From the NCBI RefSeq assembly GCF_002013895.1, contig NZ_MAFQ01000012.1, positions 1 to 64,000 of the forward strand: DNA of 64,000 bases, in the 5' to 3' direction. Positions 9,801-18,091 of the stretch are shown in pieces. The translations under genes were made by a program, and so were the position numbers. The notes below the pieces were generated by a model that did no database searches, was not told the DNA's origin, and saw only the letters and a list, made by a program, of their open reading frames with translations. Position 1 is the first letter of the stretch. Every line of letters starts with the position of its first letter. The DNA is from Mycobacteroides franklinii. Lineage in GTDB: Bacteria; Actinomycetota; Actinomycetes; Mycobacteriales; Mycobacteriaceae.

Positions 9801-12800
9801 CCAACTGGTTCGCCAACCGGTTGGCCTTGTGATCGAGTTCGCGATAGGTCGTCGACCGACCTTGGAACGTCACCGCCACCGCGTGCGGCGCACGGTCGAC
9901 CTGTCGCGCGAACATCGCCGGAATCGAACCCGATGCCGCTGCGGGCCGAGTCACCACTGCCCGATGGCCCCAGCCGTCGAGTCGTTCATGCTCGTCGATA
10001 TCGAGCACATCGATCGATTGGACTCGCCGCGCCGGGTCGGCGGTCATGGCTGCCAGAATCCGTCGGAGGCGCTCGATCAGCGCTTCGACATCAGCCAGGT
10101 CGAATGCTGCCCTGTCGTATTCGACGCGAAGGCCGAGCTGATGGCCCGGTAGTGCCATCACCGACAGTGGGTAATGGTTGTATTCGCGGGTGGCGAATTC
10201 GGTGATCGTCAACTCATGCGCGCCGATGAACGTGCTGGCATCCACCGGATAGTTCTCGTAGAGGAAAAGCGTGTCGAACAAGCGATCATGACCAGCGAGA
10301 TGGTGAATCTCGTTGAGCGCCAAATGTTCGTGTTCAAGAAGGTCGTTGTGAGTGCTCTGCATGTCGTCCAGCAGCTCAGCCACCGTGGTCGTCGCGCCGG
10401 CCCGGACCCGTACCGGCACCGTATTGATCAGCAGACCCACCATTTCGTCGGCCCCCGTCAACAACGCCGGTCGACCCGACACCACTGTGCCGAAAGCAAT
10501 GTCATCCGCACCGGTCTGCACCATGAGCAACTGTGCCCAGGCGGCCCGCAAGACCGTGCTGACCGTGGTGTGTTGTGAGCGTGCGAGATCGCCCAGAGCC
10601 TGGGTGATCTCGGCCGACACGCGATACGACTCGACACCGCGCGGACCCGGTGCGCCAGGCGAGGCGACGAGAGTGGGAGTGTCGAATCCCTCCAAAGCCT
10701 TGGCCCACGCCGCACGTGCGGTGTCACGATCCTGATCGGCCAGCCAGCCGACGAAACTGCGGTACGGCCGCGGCGGCGGGAGAGGCTGTCCGAAGTAGCT
10801 TGCGAAGATTTCCTGCAACAGAATCGGCAGTGACCACCCGTCGATCACGACGTGGTGGAACGTCAGGACGAACCGGTGCTTGTTTCCTTCGGTGCGCACC
10901 AAAGCCGCCCGGAATGTTGGCCCGGCCAGAAGGTCACACACCGCAATGCGCTCGGCGGCGCACAGCCGCTCGATCTCCTCCGCGGATTCGAGTTCGGAGT
11001 GTTGCCAACAGATCATGGGGTCCGCTGGAATGACCTGCACCGGCTCACCGAACTGCGTGCAGAATCGCGCGACCAGATTCGGATGCCGCTTCACGACGGC
11101 GTGCACCGCGTCGTACAGCCGGTGCACGTCAACGGCACCGATCATCGTGATATCCAATTGCACCGCATAGACATCGCGGAGGGTGGTGCCCGCCACGGGT
11201 TCGTCCGCGGACGTCGCGATGGTGGAGTGGAACAACAAACCCTGCTGCACCGGCGTGAGTGGTAGCACGTCAGCGATGCGGTGGCGTTTCGTCAGTTCGT
11301 CGATCTGATCTTGAGTCAGGCGGGAGGGAAGGATGTCGGACGGGGTCAGTCCGCCGCCGCCATTGCGAACATGAGTGCAGATCCCCGCGAGAGCCTCGAA
11401 CCACAACTGGCTCAAACGCTGGACCTGAACCGCGTCAACCGCCGAAGGCGCCCATGTCCAGCCCGCCTGTAGCCGCGGCCCCGTCCCCGCACTTGATTCC
11501 AGGATGCCGGCGTTGACCTCCACGGTGTGCATCATCGGCATCGGGATCGCTGAGGATGCACCGGTCGATAGCAAGTTCTCCTGACTGATCCGCCACAGGT
11601 CGTCGGAAATGCCCGTCGCCCCTGCGCCGAGGCGCCCGAGGTAGTTGAAGCCGATGGTCGGATCCGAATCCGGGAGGTCGGCTTCCGGATTCAGATACCT
11701 CAGTAGGCCGTAGGTCAGTGGATTCGGGAGGCCCCGAAGCTGTTCTTTGACGGCCTTCACGACGGCGCCCAGAGCCGGGCCGCCATCGATCACCTGCGCC
11801 CATGTGAGCTGGCCCATCGAAAGCGCCACCGGGTACTTCGCGGTAAACCATCCCACCGTCCGAGACAGATCAACATCAGTGACCAATTCTTCGGCGCGGC
11901 CATGGCCTTCGAGGTCGATACCGATGGGAGCGCCCCCTGCGCCCAGGAATTCGTTCCACGCCAATCCGAACGCGATGAGCAAGATATCTTGCACCCCAGC
12001 ATGAAACGCCCCCGGAACCTCGCTAAGCAGCATCCGTGTGACGTCGGTATCCAGGGATACCGACAACGAGCCGGCGGTGACGTAGGTGTCCACGCCGGGC
12101 CGCACCACAGGCAGCGCCGGCGGAACCGCGGATACCGATCGCCAGATATCCGCCGACTCCACCACACCCGCACGTCGTGCGTACTCGTGCAGCAGAGACG
12201 CCCATCGAGCGAACGACGTCCCTGAACCCGCCAGCGCCACGTCCTGACCGTTGCGGCGTTGCATCCAGGCAATATTCAAGTCCTCTAACAGGATTCGCCA
12301 TGACACCCCATCCACCGCGAGATGGTGAATCGTCAACGCCAACTGGCCTCCGCCGGGTGCCCACACGGCGCTGAGCATCATTCCGGCTCCCGGGTCCAAC
12401 CGCGAACACGCTGCCCCCAACGCTTCATCGGATAGCGCTTCGACGGTGCGAATGCACGCTCGGGCATCGACAGAACCCTTGTCGGGCACGCATAGTAGCC
12501 AGCCGCCATCACTGCTCTCGGCGCGCAGCCGCAGAGTCGGGTGTCGGTCCAGCAGCGCCTGAAGCAGAACGACGATGTCGGCCTCATCGGCCCCAATCGG
12601 GGCTTGCAGCACCACCGTCTGGTTGAAGTGGTCAACGGGGCCCTGCACGCTGTGGAGCCAGTGCATGATCGGAGTCGTCTCGACGAGTCCGATGCCTTCA
12701 TCGACATTCCGGGTGTCGTTGTCGGCCAGCGTCACCACCCTCGACAGCCGGGCCACGGTCTGCTCCACGAAGATGTCACGGGGCCGGCACAACACACCCG

Positions 12801-14544
12801 CTGCGCGCGCACGGGAGGTAACTTGCATCGACAAAATGCTGTCGCCGCCCAGGTCGAAGAACGAGTCGTCCACGCCGACCTGATCAACACCGAGCACTTG
12901 GGCATATATCCCCGCCAACACCTCCTCCACGGGGGTCGATGGTGCTCGGTAATCCGCACCGAGATTGCGGTATTCGGGTGCGGGAAGCGCGCGCTTGTCC
13001 AACTTGCCATTCACCGTCAGGGGCAACGTCTCCATCACCATCACCGCTGCCGGCACCATGTATGCCGGGAGTTGCTCGGCCAGTGCGGCACGAGCGCTGA
13101 GCGGGTCCGCAGTGCCGGTGATGTAGGCGACGAGCCGCCTGTCACCGGGGCGATCTTCACGGGCGATCACCGCCGCCTGCCGCACCCCGTCCAGTCGCAC
13201 CAGTGCGGCCTCAATCTCGCCGAGTTCGATCCGATATCCGCGAATCTTCACTTGCTCATCGGCTCGCCCGAAATACTGCAGCTGCCCGTCCGAGCCCCAC
13301 GACACCAAATCCCCGGTCCGATACATACGGTCGCCCGGCTGCCCGAACGGACAAGCCACGAACCGCGCCCCCGTCAACGCCGTACGGCGCCAATAGCCGG
13401 ATCCGACTCCGGAACCCGCCAGATACAACTCGCCGACAACACCGTCAGCCACGGGGCGCAGCCACCTGTCGAGCACGAAGAACGCCGCGTGCGCGACCGG
13501 CGAGCCGATCGGCACCGGTTGACCCGATGTGTCCGCACGCAGCGGCTCACTCTTGCAGGCCCACATGGTTGTTTCGGTCGGGCCATAGACATTGACCATC
13601 AGCCGTCCCGGGGCCCACCGACGAACCAATTCGGGCGGGCAAGGCTCGGCACCGATCACCAACGACGTCGACTCCAGTCCGTCCGGTGAGAGCATCCCGG
13701 CCGCGGAGGGTGTTTGGGTCAACACTGTGACTCCCTCACCAACCAAGAGATCATGGAAGTCCTCTGGCGTGCGCGCCACCGAATCGGGCACCACCACCAA
13801 CCGGCCGCCGTGCAGGAGTGCACCCCAGATCTCCCACACCGAGAAATCGAACGCATAAGAGTGGAACTGGGTCCACACCTGATCCGGAGCTAGCTGTACG
13901 CCGATATCCAGCTCGTCGAACAGCTGAACCACATTGTGCTGAGTCACCGCAACACCTTTGGGAACACCAGTGGTGCCGGAGGTGTAGATGAGGTGTGCGA
14001 GGTCATCGGGGGATGGTGCTGGTGGTGCCTCACAGGACTGCGCGTAGACGGCAGGGTCGTCGACATCAAATACCCGCACACCGAACCCGTCCAACCTGTG
14101 AAGCAAAGCAGCGGTGGTGACCGCGGCAACCGGGGAAGCATCAGCGAGCAGGAACTCGATCCGGGCGGCTGGCAGGGCCGGGTCGATCGGCAGGTATGCG
14201 GCCCCCGCCTTGAGTACCGCCAGTATTGCCACGATGGCCTCGGTCGATCGCGAAAAGAGCAGCGCCACAAACTGTCCTGGCCGCACGCCCTCGGCGGCGA
14301 GGAAGTGCGCCAACCGATTGGCAGCCTCGTCCAGTTCCCGGTATGTCATGGACTGGCCCGCAAAGGTCAGTGCCAAAGCGTCGGGGGCACGCTCGACCTG
14401 CTGGGTGAAGACCCCCGGGATCGACCGTTTAATTTCCGGTCGCTCCTTCAGCATCGCCTGATTGCCCCACGCAGCAAGCTGGGCATGCTCGTCGTCGTCG
14501 AGCAGATCCAACGACGACAACGTCCGGCTGGGATCGACGCTCAT
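6865..14544 (-). CDS. Two-module non-ribosomal peptide synthetase ending in a reductase domain (A-PCP-E-C-A-PCP-R)
   Basis: About 2,559 residues from the ATG at 14544, chosen because GAGGGG lies just upstream; an in-frame start at 14604 adds 20 residues with no family character. Order (approximate residues): linker 1-45; adenylation 1, 45-520; carrier 1, phosphopantetheine Ser in GGDSI near 569; epimerisation, HHLAVDG near 740, EGHGR near 880, RTVGWF near 895; condensation, HHVVIDGW near 1230; adenylation 2, 1540-2015; carrier 2, GGDSI near 2065; thioester reductase, GATGFLG near 2165 and the YANSK active site near 2336. No starter condensation domain exists, so it should begin with a free amino acid, epimerise it, add a second and release reductively as aldehyde or alcohol. 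The specificity residues I read are DFWTVGVMWK (module 1) and DVWHVAAIYK (module 2); I cannot assign substrates safely. No MbtH-like gene is in the window. The 286 bases between this start and the divergent ArsR gene show nothing I recognise. Confidence 0.95.
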   Translation of the reverse strand: MSVDPSRTLSSLDLLDDDEHAQLAAWGNQAMLKERPEIKRSIPGVFTQQVERAPDALALTFAGQSMTYRELDEAANRLAHFLAAEGVRPGQFVALLFSRSTEAIVAILAVLKAGAAYLPIDPALPAARIEFLLADASPVAAVTTAALLHRLDGFGVRVFDVDDPAVYAQSCEAPPAPSPDDLAHLIYTSGTTGVPKGVAVTQHNVVQLFDELDIGVQLAPDQVWTQFHSYAFDFSVWEIWGALLHGGRLVVVPDSVARTPEDFHDLLVGEGVTVLTQTPSAAGMLSPDGLESTSLVIGAEPCPPELVRRWAPGRLMVNVYGPTETTMWACKSEPLRADTSGQPVPIGSPVAHAAFFVLDRWLRPVADGVVGELYLAGSGVGSGYWRRTALTGARFVACPFGQPGDRMYRTGDLVSWGSDGQLQYFGRADEQVKIRGYRIELGEIEAALVRLDGVRQAAVIAREDRPGDRRLVAYITGTADPLSARAALAEQLPAYMVPAAVMVMETLPLTVNGKLDKRALPAPEYRNLGADYRAPSTPVEEVLAGIYAQVLGVDQVGVDDSFFDLGGDSILSMQVTSRARAAGVLCRPRDIFVEQTVARLSRVVTLADNDTRNVDEGIGLVETTPIMHWLHSVQGPVDHFNQTVVLQAPIGADEADIVVLLQALLDRHPTLRLRAESSDGGWLLCVPDKGSVDARACIRTVEALSDEALGAACSRLDPGAGMMLSAVWAPGGGQLALTIHHLAVDGVSWRILLEDLNIAWMQRRNGQDVALAGSGTSFARWASLLHEYARRAGVVESADIWRSVSAVPPALPVVRPGVDTYVTAGSLSVSLDTDVTRMLLSEVPGAFHAGVQDILLIAFGLAWNEFLGAGGAPIGIDLEGHGRAEELVTDVDLSRTVGWFTAKYPVALSMGQLTWAQVIDGGPALGAVVKAVKEQLRGLPNPLTYGLLRYLNPEADLPDSDPTIGFNYLGRLGAGATGISDDLWRISQENLLSTGASSAIPMPMMHTVEVNAGILESSAGTGPRLQAGWTWAPSAVDAVQVQRLSQLWFEALAGICTHVRNGGGGLTPSDILPSRLTQDQIDELTKRHRIADVLPLTPVQQGLLFHSTIATSADEPVAGTTLRDVYAVQLDITMIGAVDVHRLYDAVHAVVKRHPNLVARFCTQFGEPVQVIPADPMICWQHSELESAEEIERLCAAERIAVCDLLAGPTFRAALVRTEGNKHRFVLTFHHVVIDGWSLPILLQEIFASYFGQPLPPPRPYRSFVGWLADQDRDTARAAWAKALEGFDTPTLVASPGAPGPRGVESYRVSAEITQALGDLARSQHTTVSTVLRAAWAQLLMVQTGADDIAFGTVVSGRPALLTGADEMVGLLINTVPVRVRAGATTTVAELLDDMQSTHNDLLEHEHLALNEIHHLAGHDRLFDTLFLYENYPVDASTFIGAHELTITEFATREYNHYPLSVMALPGHQLGLRVEYDRAAFDLADVEALIERLRRILAAMTADPARRVQSIDVLDIDEHERLDGWGHRAVVTRPAAASGSIPAMFARQVDRAPHAVAVTFQGRSTTYRELDHKANRLANQLASFGAGPGGSVALFIPRSDDAIVAILAVLKTGAAYVPIDPAVPTTRLEFMLADAAPVVVVTTGELRTRLAGTSVPVLRIDERAVDEPAGVTLRAPGPDDIAYTIYTSGTTGVPKGVAVTHGNVTQLLEVLPVDLPSGPGQVWSQWHSLVFDVSVWEIWGALLHGARLMVVPETVAGSPRRLLDLLVAEKVSVLHQTPSAITMLDRDGVDNMAVVVAGEPCPAGVVDRWAPDRLMLNAYGPTEATIYAAISKPLLPETGSVPIGSPVRGGATFVLDDWLRPVPPGVAGELYLAGSGLGVGYLHRSGLTGSRFVACPFGNPGARMYRTGDRARYGDNGQLEYLGRTDEQVKIRGYRIELGEIQSALAELDGVEHAAIIVREDRPGDKRLVGYVTGTADPISLRTLLGERLPQYMVPAAVVAVEAMPLTVNGKLDKRSLPAPVYQDAARYRAPANAVERTIADIYVHALGIDRVGVDDSFFDLGGDSISAMRVVAAINTALDVDLAVWTLFEAPSVRSLSTHVDGAACSAAVVETSRTSCASVHGRGATRVSASDLTLDKFIDVATLATNHTRPHATGGAGKVLLTGATGFLGRHLVLHWLNEMARVGGTLTCLVRASSNEEARRRLEKSFDSGDPELMAHFDTLAVGRLEVVAGDKGEPGLGLDTQTWQRLAESVDLIVDSAAFVNSVLPYDELFTPNVVGTAELIRLALTTKLKSYSFVSTSDVGRQIERPKFTEAADIRDISPSRVVDASYANGYANSKWAAEVLLREAHDTFGLPVAVFRSSMVMADTSYAGQLNVADTVSRMVLSIMATGIVPGSFYQLDRHGHRQRAHFDGLPVEFVAAAIATLGAQVVDGFETYHVMNPHDDGIGIDQYVDWLIEAGHPVERIGDFGNWLQRFEAGLRALPDRQRQNSVLQMLMVLKQHGQLRAPEPTRGSYAPADRFQAAVRRAKIGPHQDIPHVSAPVILKYVTDLQLLGLL

Positions 14545-14830
14545 GACTGCCCCTCGCTTCAGCTGTCGGGGCAACCGGCGAGCCACAATTGGTCGAGCAG
14601 CCATCCGAATTGCCGCCGATCAACTTCCTCGCCCGCCGGTACCCGCCGACCCGATTGAACCGCGCTGCCCGCGAGCGGTACAACCTTTCGACCGACACCG
14701 AAATGTTCATCGCATTGTGTGCGTTCCGGACAGCTTCACGCGAGGCAATGTTTCATAGGCGTACCGAAAGGTAAGGGCATATTGTGTGGGAATGCTCGCC
14801 CACCTGGTCCGCAGCGGGTTGTAGGTCAGC

Positions 14831-15796
14831 GTGCTGCGCCTCAATTTCACCGCGAATGACCTTGCTCTGACTCGGTTCCTCCCCATGCCTGCTCCCTTGC
14901 TGGAGCTGAAATTCGCGACACGTGCACTGCGGCATGGGATTCGCACACCATGGGGTGAACGGTGGCGCTGTCGTGCGCTGGCCGCTTTCCCCATCGCGGC
15001 CGCGCCAGGACGGACAGTGGTGAGTCACTTTTCGTGGTCGTTGTCCCCCACCGTGCTGGGGGACAATTTCGATGAGGGCATGCGGTCCATGCAAGAACTG
15101 GACCAGCAGCAGGCGCGGGCTGAGCTGGCGGCCTTCGGGCGCGGCCCCACCGAAGGCGCCGGCGCGCCACACTATCTGCGGTATGCCATCGCAGGCGACC
15201 GTGAGGCCACTTTGGCGTTGGGGCGCATGACAAAAGATGCATACAGAGCGGTGCTGGAACCATACTGGCCCGATATCCAGGCGAACCATCAGATCGAACT
15301 CGTCAGGCAGGGGCGCATGATGGCACGCCACGGCGTGCGGGCCGCGCTGAGCATGATCATCCCGGGTGCGCGCTGGCAGGGCGACTGCCTTGAGATCGAC
15401 AGCCCACAACGGCACACCATCGCATTGCGTGGTCGCGGCATCGTATTGACACCCAGCGTCTTCTGGGCGGGGCCACCGCTCGTCGGCGAGCTTGACGATC
15501 AACCAGTGGTCCTTGCGTATCCCGCACCCATCGACCTGACCCTCAATATTGACTCCGAATCCGACCCGCTCGCGGCGATACTCGGATCGACCAGGGCGGC
15601 CGTGCTACGCGCACTGACCCAGCAGCACACCACCGGCGATATCGCCCGCGAGCTCGGCATCAGTCCCGCGTCGGCCTCCGAGCACACATCGACGCTGCGG
15701 CAGGCCCGGTTGGTACGCAGCCGCCGCGACGGCAAGGCTGTCATTCACGATGCCACCGCCTTGGGAATGGATCTGATCGACGCGAACCGCCGGTAA
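14831..15796 (+). CDS. ArsR-type winged-helix transcriptional regulator
   Basis: 321 residues from a GTG. The C-terminal part (about 235-310) is an ArsR-like winged helix: STRAAVLRALTQQHTTGDIARELGIS, a recognition helix ASASEHTSTLRQA, and a wing RSRRDGKAV. The N-terminal 230 residues are an unassigned domain that I associate with the larger actinobacterial regulators of this group; no metal-binding Cys cluster of classical ArsR proteins is visible, so it is unlikely to be a metal sensor. It is divergent from the NRPS gene and upstream of the MpaB-type oxygenase gene, so it may control either. Inverted repeats in front of the oxygenase gene are candidate sites. Confidence 0.85.
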   Translation: MLRLNFTANDLALTRFLPMPAPLLELKFATRALRHGIRTPWGERWRCRALAAFPIAAAPGRTVVSHFSWSLSPTVLGDNFDEGMRSMQELDQQQARAELAAFGRGPTEGAGAPHYLRYAIAGDREATLALGRMTKDAYRAVLEPYWPDIQANHQIELVRQGRMMARHGVRAALSMIIPGARWQGDCLEIDSPQRHTIALRGRGIVLTPSVFWAGPPLVGELDDQPVVLAYPAPIDLTLNIDSESDPLAAILGSTRAAVLRALTQQHTTGDIARELGISPASASEHTSTLRQARLVRSRRDGKAVIHDATALGMDLIDANRR

Positions 15797-15833
15797 CCAG
15801 CAGCGGCGATTACGGCAAGGGGGTCACCTCGAT

Positions 15834-15873
15834 AACAGTTGCACGCGCCACTGTTGACAACTGGCGTTGTTAA
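15834..15873 (+). promoter_or_regulatory. Two inverted repeats in front of the MpaB-type oxygenase gene
   Basis: AACAGT (15834-15839) pairs with ACTGTT (15850-15855) across 10 nt. Overlapping it, TTGACAAC (15854-15861) pairs with GTTGTTAA (15866-15873) with one mismatch. The second arm includes a TTGACA that could serve as a -35 element. The layout suggests a promoter covered by a regulator, perhaps the upstream ArsR-type protein. Confidence 0.5.
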
Positions 15874-15916
15874 CGTCTCCAATGGTAGGTAGCAAATCGC
15901 TCCCTGGGAGGCAACG

Positions 15917-16963
15917 ATGCCAAGCACAGCTGCACACACCACGACACCGCGCTCAGCAGGTATGCCGCCACGCGGTGATGCCAAAACCCGGATTTGGCGA
16001 CGCGGGGACGGCGCCACCCCCGCCGGTCAACGCACGGGCCCCGACGGAAGCCCGGATTACGGTTACTTCGGCCCCGGCTCGGTGACCTGGAAGGTGTTTT
16101 TGCATCCCTCCGTGGCCCCGATGATCGTCCTGGTCACGGCACTGCTGGAGGGCAGCCACGAAGGACTGCAAGCCGTCGAGATCAACAACGATCCGGTGTT
16201 CACCAAGAGCAAGAGCAACCAGATCGACTTCGACGACACCGTCAAACGCATTCAGCGGACCGCCGGCGTGCCGATGCCGATCATCTTCGGCGATACCGCA
16301 AGCGCCGACGCCCTTTCGGCGCATCTGCGCCATTACCACCGCAACATGAAGGGTGTCATTCCCGGCACGGACCGGACCTATGACGCCCAGGGCCCTGCGC
16401 TGGTGCTCTTCGCACACGTCACGATCATGCATGCGGCACTACGGATCTACGAGAACACACCCGCACCGGGACGGCTCATTCCCCGGCGCCTCCCCAAAGC
16501 CGAACGGGATCAATTCTTTTCGGAAGTCAAGACGTTCGCCGAACTGATGGGTGCCGACCCGGACACGGTGCCGGTGACCTCCGAGGAGGTGGCGGCCTAC
16601 TACGACTCGATCGAATCCGAGTACCGGATGGTGAAAGGCTTCGTACCGGGCGGCGTGCGGTTCGCACTGTCGGTGATCAGAAACGCACGAGGCTTCGGCG
16701 GACTGACGGCCGCCGCGGTCGCCGCAATAACCCTCGTCACCGCCGTCCCCTCCGTCGCGGTCGTGCCACCAAAAGTACGGCGCCATTTGGGAATTCCACG
16801 GATCGCCGACCCGGTGTTGGCCATGCTGCTACGAGTGGCACAACCCGCATTTGTTCCGTTCACAGTCGAGCCGGTGGCCCGCAAGATCTCTCGGCTATTC
16901 ATCGGCGATGACGGTATTACGTTGGGAGAGAACGCTCGAGAGCTCATGGAGCGCTCGGCCTAG
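15917..16963 (+). CDS. MpaB-type oxygenase (DUF2236 family)
   Basis: A 348-residue protein of the MpaB/latex-clearing-protein-like family (DUF2236), which are b-type heme oxygenases or peroxygenases common in mycobacteria. The N-terminal segment PGSVTWKVFLHPSVAP and the central AHVTIMHAALRIYE helix with conserved His residues are the family signatures; the C-terminal half has a hydrophobic stretch (LTAAAVAAITLVTAVPSVAVV, about 265-285). The ATG follows a good GGGAGG site. It stands alone behind an inverted-repeat promoter and ends 4 bases before the convergent DUF2752 gene. The substrate is unknown. Confidence 0.85.
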   Translation: MPSTAAHTTTPRSAGMPPRGDAKTRIWRRGDGATPAGQRTGPDGSPDYGYFGPGSVTWKVFLHPSVAPMIVLVTALLEGSHEGLQAVEINNDPVFTKSKSNQIDFDDTVKRIQRTAGVPMPIIFGDTASADALSAHLRHYHRNMKGVIPGTDRTYDAQGPALVLFAHVTIMHAALRIYENTPAPGRLIPRRLPKAERDQFFSEVKTFAELMGADPDTVPVTSEEVAAYYDSIESEYRMVKGFVPGGVRFALSVIRNARGFGGLTAAAVAAITLVTAVPSVAVVPPKVRRHLGIPRIADPVLAMLLRVAQPAFVPFTVEPVARKISRLFIGDDGITLGENARELMERSA

Positions 16964-16967
16964 CCCC

Positions 16968-17399
16968 TCACACCCGTAGCGCGGTGAAGGGCGCGACGGG
17001 GATCAGCCTGATGATGAACCACGCCACGAAGACCACCAAGGTGATCGCCGGAACCCACCCGCGAAGCCACGGCGGATTCCAACCGGATTCGCCCCGCCAG
17101 CGGCTGGCCGTCCACGCCCAAAAGCAGACCGCGAGGAATCCCAGGGCCACCAAGCCAACCGCGTTGTAGCGCAATGCGCCCAGCACGTCACCATGCATCA
17201 GCGAATAGACCATGCGCAGGCCGCCGCAGCCGGGACAGTCAAGACCGGTAAGCGCCTTGAACGGACACACCGGGAGCACCCCCCCGGGCGTCGTCGGGTC
17301 TCCGAGCCAGATCGCGGCACAACCCGCGACCGCCACCGCACCCACAGCGACGGGTGCGGCAAGTCGGGAGGCGACGGACGTCGCGTGGGAGGTGGTCAT
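16968..17399 (-). CDS. DUF2752 membrane protein
   Basis: About 143 residues from the ATG at 17399, giving an N-terminal membrane segment (APVAVGAVAVAGCAAIWLG), the DUF2752 signature CPFKALTGLDCPGCGGLRM, and two further membrane helices (VGLVALGFLAVCFWAW and TLVVFVAWFIIRLI). The reading frame runs upstream to 17582, but the extra part is not hydrophobic and crosses the recombinase remnant, so I rejected it. The CPGCGG motif resembles a redox or metal site; function is unknown. In mycobacteria I recall this family as single conserved genes, so it marks the end of the conserved block before the 17.4-20.3 kb insertion. Confidence 0.82.
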   Translation of the reverse strand: MTTSHATSVASRLAAPVAVGAVAVAGCAAIWLGDPTTPGGVLPVCPFKALTGLDCPGCGGLRMVYSLMHGDVLGALRYNAVGLVALGFLAVCFWAWTASRWRGESGWNPPWLRGWVPAITLVVFVAWFIIRLIPVAPFTALRV

Positions 17400-17426
17400 C
17401 GCGTTCCAGTATCCACCGTTCCGGAT

Positions 17427-17699
17427 ATGGCCACGGTCGAGTCGCCTGAGCGGCAGTTGGAAACCTGCCGCGAGCTGTGCACTCAGCGCGGTTACGAGGT
17501 TGCCGGCGAAGACACTCGCGTGAAGGGCTACAACGGACAGTCGGTACCTATGCAGGAGGTGGACGATCTCCGAAAGAGCCAAAGCCTGCTCTTGTCAATG
17601 ATTAAGTCACTACGGATGCCCGAAGAGTGCAACGGCGACGGCAAGCTGACCCGAAGCCAGGTCGGCAGGATTGCCGCCGACGCGAGGTGGCACGGATGA
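17427..17699 (+). pseudogene. Serine recombinase (resolvase/integrase) N-terminal remnant fused to unrelated sequence
   Basis: The first 28 codons read ESPERQLETCRELC...RGYEVAGED, which matches the conserved stretch after the catalytic loop in large serine recombinases. The upstream catalytic Ser segment is absent and the reading then changes to DDLRKSQSLLLSMIKSLRM...LTRSQVGRIAADARWHG, which I do not recognise as recombinase; it could be from another phage gene. No catalytic domain is complete, so I call it debris of an integrated element. It lies at the left edge of a 3-kb insertion holding the HEPN protein. Confidence 0.5.
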
Positions 17700-18091
17700 G
17701 AGCACCAAAATCTTGGGGAAGCGCCTCCGTCGAGGACGAAATGACTGGCCCTTCCATCTTGGAATTCCTGCGCGCGGCACTCCGGATCGTCGGTGATGAT
17801 GCAGGCAGTACGTCCCGCCATCTCGCAAATGCAACGCGAACTCGCCGGAGAGCTTCGCGCGAGGCTCTGCAGGGCGCTGGGACATCCTGGCCCCGGCGAT
17901 TGCAGCGCGGCAACGTGAGGCCAGCCGTGGGTGACAGCACTGCCTACGAGGCGGGCGCAGCACCCAAGCAGGAACCGGCAGAGGTCCCGATCCCGCGCGG
18001 TTACATAAGGGTTAACGACTCTAATCAATCTTCTCGCGAGAGCGCACGAGTGATGGCGTCAGTCGAGGTTCCGAGAAGTCGAAGTAGATGA
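17696..18091 (+). CDS. Doubtful hypothetical ORF in mobile-element debris
   Basis: A reading frame beginning in an ATGA overlap with the recombinase remnant. The first part (MRAPKSWGSASVEDEMTGPS, ILEFLRAALRIVGDD) looks like coding sequence, but after about residue 45 the reading turns Arg/Ser-rich and irregular, and the 3' end runs antisense into the HEPN gene. I suspect the 5' part is another truncated phage-type gene with a frameshift. Apart from this, 17700-18024 shows nothing else. Confidence 0.25.
   Translation: MRAPKSWGSASVEDEMTGPSILEFLRAALRIVGDDAGSTSRHLANATRTRRRASREALQGAGTSWPRRLQRGNVRPAVGDSTAYEAGAAPKQEPAEVPIPRGYIRVNDSNQSSRESARVMASVEVPRSRSR

Noticed and set aside
12541..13689. A 382-codon reading frame antisense to the NRPS.
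   Set aside because: Composition of a shadow frame; the NRPS motifs on the other strand are continuous through it.
17400..17582. Longer start for the DUF2752 protein.
   Set aside because: The extra residues cross the recombinase remnant and are not hydrophobic; ATG 17399 gives a normal membrane start.
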